The notes beneath the pieces are model-generated. The model was not told the DNA's origin. It saw only the letters and a list, made by a program, of their open reading frames with translations, and did not search any database. The position numbers and the translations under genes were made by a program. From contig CAIKTR010000038.1 of the NCBI GenBank assembly GCA_903830425.1, positions 1 through 64,000 on the forward strand: a stretch of DNA of 64,000 nt, written 5' to 3'. Below are positions 60,286 to 64,000 of this stretch, in pieces (positions within the stretch are counted from its first letter, which is position 1; each line of letters opens with the position of its first letter). This stretch comes from an uncultured Opitutia bacterium. GTDB taxonomy: Bacteria > Verrucomicrobiota > Verrucomicrobiia > Opitutales > Opitutaceae.

Positions 60286-61674
60286 CTACGTGCGGGCCGG
60301 ATTGGCCGGCCGCCACCAGACTTGGTTGTTGAGCTCGCGCTCATGCAGGCCCGTGCCGCCGCTGCCGGCGGTGTAGAGAATCCCGGGCAGCTCGGGAATC
60401 GCGTGGTGCCCGGTGGCGCGCTCCAGGTTGGGCAGCCAGTGCGGCCCGTGCCCGTCGTACGGTTGCAGGACCTCGCTCTGAAAGGTCCGGGCGCCGTCAT
60501 CGGACCACAGGCGCACGATCTGGCTGCTGGGATGCGCCCAGTCGGTCTCGCCGGGTGCGAGCTTCACCAGCGTCCCGATGATCGTCGCCCGGCCGGAGGC
60601 GCTGAAGGTGACGGCGCCGGTCATCACCAGGTCGTGATCGCGCCAGGCGGCGGGGAGAAACGGATGCAGGTCGCGGCGGGTCCAGCCGCCGCCGGGCGCG
60701 GGGGTCGCGAGGTAGGAATGGGCCACGCCCTGTTCCCGGACGCTGTGCAGCAGGTGGGGCACCCCCGCCGGGCTGACCGCGAGGGCCCCCGCGTAGAGCG
60801 TCCGGCCGGTGGTGTCGCCGCCGTGCAGCAGCCCGTCGATCGTCTCGGCGGTGGCGGGCAGCGTCACCGGCGTGCCGTCGGAGCGGCGCCAGGTGACCCC
60901 GGCATCCGGGCTCACCAGATACCCGAGCGTCTCGATCGGTTTCCCGCCGGGCCGGGGATTGGTCTCATAGACCCGGCAGCTCAGGTGGATGGTGCGGTGA
61001 TCGGGGCCCCAGGCCGTCGAGTCCTGAAAGTGCGCGTAGTCGAGATAACGCGACCGCATGATCGCCCCCTGGCGCTGCCACGCGGCGCCCGGCGGCTTCC
61101 GCCAGAGCTCCATTTCATTGCGCTGGTCGTTGGCCTCGTAGTAGCGGCGGCACGTCATGATCAGCGTGTCGTCGGGGGCGCAGAGCAGCACCGGATAGGA
61201 CAGGCTCTCGCCAAACTGGATTTCCGGTCCCCACGCGGAGCTGTCGTTGGGCCGCAGGGACCGGCGGTAGCGGAAAGGCCGGTGGTGCGGATAATAGACG
61301 ATGTGGAGGAAGCCCTGGCGATCGATCGTCAGGGCCGGCCCGCCGTGGTTGTCGAGCGCCTCGCCGACGGTCACGGTCGGCGACCATTGCCCCGTCCGCC
61401 GGTCGAGGCTGCGCGCCCGCACCCAGAAGCCCGTCAGTTCCGCGTCCAGCCACGCGACGTGGGTCCGGTCGCCGCACGTGATGATCTTGCTCGACTCGCC
61501 GTACCCGGTGGCCCGGCCGCTGCCTGCGGCGGAGAGGACCACGGGCGCGTCAGTCGCCGTGGCCGGCGGGGACGCCGCGCGTCCGGCCGCGCCGAGCAAG
61601 GTGGCGGCCAGCGCGCCGCTGCCGAGGAGGCGGACGAAATCGCGGCGATCGAGGGGCGGCAGGGGCGGGGACAT
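60286..61674 (-). CDS. Tat-exported BNR-repeat beta-propeller protein (BNR_4-like; possible polysaccharide lyase or sialidase-like)
   Basis: Tat signal PPLDRRDFVRLLGSGALAATLLG; DNHGGPALTIDRQGFLHIVYYPHHRPFRYRRSL; propeller-like repeats. Confidence 0.7.
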   Translation of the reverse strand: MSPPLPPLDRRDFVRLLGSGALAATLLGAAGRAASPPATATDAPVVLSAAGSGRATGYGESSKIITCGDRTHVAWLDAELTGFWVRARSLDRRTGQWSPTVTVGEALDNHGGPALTIDRQGFLHIVYYPHHRPFRYRRSLRPNDSSAWGPEIQFGESLSYPVLLCAPDDTLIMTCRRYYEANDQRNEMELWRKPPGAAWQRQGAIMRSRYLDYAHFQDSTAWGPDHRTIHLSCRVYETNPRPGGKPIETLGYLVSPDAGVTWRRSDGTPVTLPATAETIDGLLHGGDTTGRTLYAGALAVSPAGVPHLLHSVREQGVAHSYLATPAPGGGWTRRDLHPFLPAAWRDHDLVMTGAVTFSASGRATIIGTLVKLAPGETDWAHPSSQIVRLWSDDGARTFQSEVLQPYDGHGPHWLPNLERATGHHAIPELPGILYTAGSGGTGLHERELNNQVWWRPANPART

Positions 61675-61715
61675 GGGCGAGGGTGTCGGGGGTTTGGTGC
61701 GGCGGCGCCCGTTCG

Positions 61716-63746
61716 TCAAATGAGGAGCGCGGGTACGGCCGGTCCGACGGGATCGGTCAGGCTGAGGCGCACCGTCTGGCCCCGGTGCGAACCCGCTACG
61801 TGCCAGGCTCCGCCCACGTGGGTCACGTCGAGCCGGCCGTGGTCCGCGCCGTGCGGCGCCGCGGTGCAGACGGTCAGGAAGGTGTGGGCGAGGGCGGAGT
61901 CGGACTGGAACTCGGCGTAGGGATAGACGCCGCTGGCCTCCGGCAACGCCAGTCGGCCGGCGGCGACGCGTCCCGGGCCGGCGGCAGTCACCTGGGCGTG
62001 GAGCGTCGCGTGGGGCCGCTCAATCACGAAGGTGTCGCCGTCATGGCGGACGCGTCCGGCGCCATCCTCGTTGTAGACCTGAAACCGCGCCTGCACCGGC
62101 TGGGCCGCATCCAGGACCACCCGATCGAGCAGGACCAGCACGTCCGGCTTGAGGAAGACCACGGTGCGCTGCACCACCTGCGCGGGCAGGCCGGCGCGGC
62201 GGTAGGCGTCGGCCGCGTCACTGGTGGCGGCCATCCAGCCGAGCCCGGTGCGGAAATCCAGCAACTGGGCCCGGGCGACCGAGGCGTTGGTGCCATCGTG
62301 GCCGTCGTGGTACACATGCCCCCGCCCGCCGATGAGCACCGCGGTGTGCGCCTCGGTCAGGCGCAGCAGCCAGCGGGGGTCGGTGGTGGCGTAGGCGGCG
62401 TGGAGCGGGTCGTTCAGGAGCCGTTCGCCGTGCGCCTTGAAAATCACGCTGTTCCGGTCGGCGTGCTCGTGGTTCTCGGGCCCGCCGCTGCGGAGCGAGA
62501 CGACGCTGTCCGCCTCGCCCCAGCCGGACCGGGACAGGACGATGCCGAGGGCCTGATGGGAATCGAGCGGCTCCGCCGTGGCCGGCCGGCCGGGGAGTTC
62601 CGGGTCGAACCAGATGGCCCCCCAGCTCGTCGACCAGGTCGGCGGGAAGGCGTGGGGATGTTGGGTGAAGGCCTGCGCCGCGCCGTCGCGAAACTCGCGG
62701 GCGATCCACGCCAGGGGCACGCCCAGCGCGGCGACGCTGCCATCGCCGAGGTTGATGCAGTCGTCCGGATGGCCGACAGTCGGCATCGTCATGCTGCGGG
62801 CGTACCGCGCCTGGGCGGGAAAATCCAGCAGGCCCCGCTCGTCGATCCCGAGCCGGCGCCGCAGGAGCTCGAGGATGAAGACATAGTGGGTGAACGTGAA
62901 GTCCCAGTAGCCGATGCCCTCGCCGAAGGTGCTGTCGGCGGGTTGCCAGGCGGCGTAGCGCTGCAGGCTGTCCCGGGTCAGGTCCACCCACTGCGCCGCA
63001 TCCGGATGGCGGCCGTGCAGGTGGCAGGCGGCGGCGGCGAGTCCGGCGGTGGTGATGATGCGGAGATTGCTGGTGTTGAGAATCGTGGCCCAGCGGGCGA
63101 CGTCGACCGGCGGCAGGCCCTCCTCGCCGGGCTGCAGGCTCCACGGCGGCACCGTGTCGTGGTGCGTCATGTCGTCGAGGCCCCGGTAGCAGGCCGGCCC
63201 GCCGACGGTGCCTAAGCCCCGGTCAATCGCCGCCAGCTCCGCCGCCGTGAGGTCGGCCGCGAGCCAGTCGGCCGCCAGGGCGACCGCGATGCAGGAGCCG
63301 GCGCCGCGCATGACGGTGACGGGTTGCTGGCGGGAGTTCAGGATCCAGTCCCAGTGCGGATACCGCAGCACCGCCTGCAGCGCGGTGCGCGCGAGGGCCA
63401 GATGCCGGGCATCGGGGGCGAGGACATGGGCGAAGGCCGAGCGCATCAGGATGCCCTGGGCGCGAAACTGGTGGGCGGCGTGGTTGGTCAGGCGGAGCTC
63501 GTGGCGCAAAAACTGGTCGTCCGCGGCGAAATCCACCGTGCTCAGGTAGGTCCAGAACAGCTGGAACTCGGGGCGCCGCACCGTCGCGCGGATGCGCGGC
63601 AGGTCGGCGGCGTCAAACAGCAGCCCGTGCGGGCCGCTGGTGGCGGCGGGTAGGCTGGCCCCAGCGGCGCGCGCGGGGCGGTCGAGGGCCAGCAGGGCGC
63701 CGAGGCTGAGGCCGGTGCGGAGAAACTGGCGGCGGGTGTGTGACAT
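61716..63746 (-). CDS. Tat-exported heparinase II/III-like protein (putative polysaccharide lyase)
   Basis: MSHTRRQFLRTGLSLGALLAL; GLLFDAADLPRIRATV; motif GGPENHEHADRNSVIFKAHGERLLNDPLHAAY. Confidence 0.82.
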   Translation of the reverse strand: MSHTRRQFLRTGLSLGALLALDRPARAAGASLPAATSGPHGLLFDAADLPRIRATVRRPEFQLFWTYLSTVDFAADDQFLRHELRLTNHAAHQFRAQGILMRSAFAHVLAPDARHLALARTALQAVLRYPHWDWILNSRQQPVTVMRGAGSCIAVALAADWLAADLTAAELAAIDRGLGTVGGPACYRGLDDMTHHDTVPPWSLQPGEEGLPPVDVARWATILNTSNLRIITTAGLAAAACHLHGRHPDAAQWVDLTRDSLQRYAAWQPADSTFGEGIGYWDFTFTHYVFILELLRRRLGIDERGLLDFPAQARYARSMTMPTVGHPDDCINLGDGSVAALGVPLAWIAREFRDGAAQAFTQHPHAFPPTWSTSWGAIWFDPELPGRPATAEPLDSHQALGIVLSRSGWGEADSVVSLRSGGPENHEHADRNSVIFKAHGERLLNDPLHAAYATTDPRWLLRLTEAHTAVLIGGRGHVYHDGHDGTNASVARAQLLDFRTGLGWMAATSDAADAYRRAGLPAQVVQRTVVFLKPDVLVLLDRVVLDAAQPVQARFQVYNEDGAGRVRHDGDTFVIERPHATLHAQVTAAGPGRVAAGRLALPEASGVYPYAEFQSDSALAHTFLTVCTAAPHGADHGRLDVTHVGGAWHVAGSHRGQTVRLSLTDPVGPAVPALLI

Positions 63747-63876
63747 GGCAGCGGGCTGGGGGGGCGGAAGCGAAGGGGCAAGTCCGGCGACGGCCGGTCT
63801 GCGGCGCCCTCCACTTCCGTTGGGAGCGCGTCCCGGTCACGCTGTCGCGGTCCAAGCGCTCTGGCCAGCAAAACAG

Positions 63877-63890
63877 TATCCAATAGGTTA
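63877..63890. promoter_or_regulatory. 6-2-6 palindrome-like element in divergent promoter region
   Basis: TATCCA-AT-AGGTTA, 10/14 identical to TAACCATCTGGTTA; flanked by aaacag...ctgttt. Confidence 0.3.
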
Positions 63891-63965
63891 CTTGCTGTTT
63901 GACCTCGGCGGGCCGGGGTATTGGGTGCAGTTCGTCCGCTGCCTCGCCACCCCCCATTCCCCGCC

Positions 63966-64000
63966 ATGAAGCAGTCCCGCCGCGCCTTCCTGCAAACCTC
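63966..64000 (+). CDS. Start of a Tat-exported protein, truncated by window edge
   Basis: MKQSRRAFLQTS twin-arginine motif. Confidence 0.6.
   Translation, partial: MKQSRRAFLQT

Overview
This 64 kb window of GC-rich bacterial chromosome is mostly housekeeping and metabolic genes. Its gene content (Amuc_1098-1101-like secretin/pilus operon, PEP-CTERM protein, Ig-repeat surface protein with paired C-terminal repeats, many Tat-exported glycan-active proteins) points to Verrucomicrobiota, probably Opitutaceae-like; this is inference, with no marker-gene search run. Recognisable genes, in order: pdhCBA, NUDIX, PilM/PilN-like to secretin operon, 5'-3' exonuclease, response regulator, hisG, aguB/aguA, rpsA, sigma-70 factor, trpE, glmS, glgC, lgt, CBS/DUF21 protein, gcvT/gcvH, RND efflux pair, typA, RDD protein, hrpB, a GH pair including GH36, speA, yajC, secDF, recJ, tRNA-Arg(ACG), PEP-CTERM protein, Ig-repeat protein. 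It ends in a TetR-led cluster of Tat-exported glycan-active proteins (54-64 kb). No CRISPR array, rRNA, transposase, integrase or prophage signature was seen. The most interesting unexplained element is 34.85-35.83 kb. It is about 1 kb with no credible ORF, packed with perfect inverted repeats whose tetraloops read as GNRA only on the minus strand, and it ends in a strong minus-strand intrinsic terminator that has no annotated gene upstream of it. I propose a large structured noncoding RNA. Second-tier items are a 6-2-6 palindrome recurring at promoters of the glycan cluster, DnaA-box-like 9-mers at the 5' edge of the ncRNA candidate, and the Amuc_1100-type operon.
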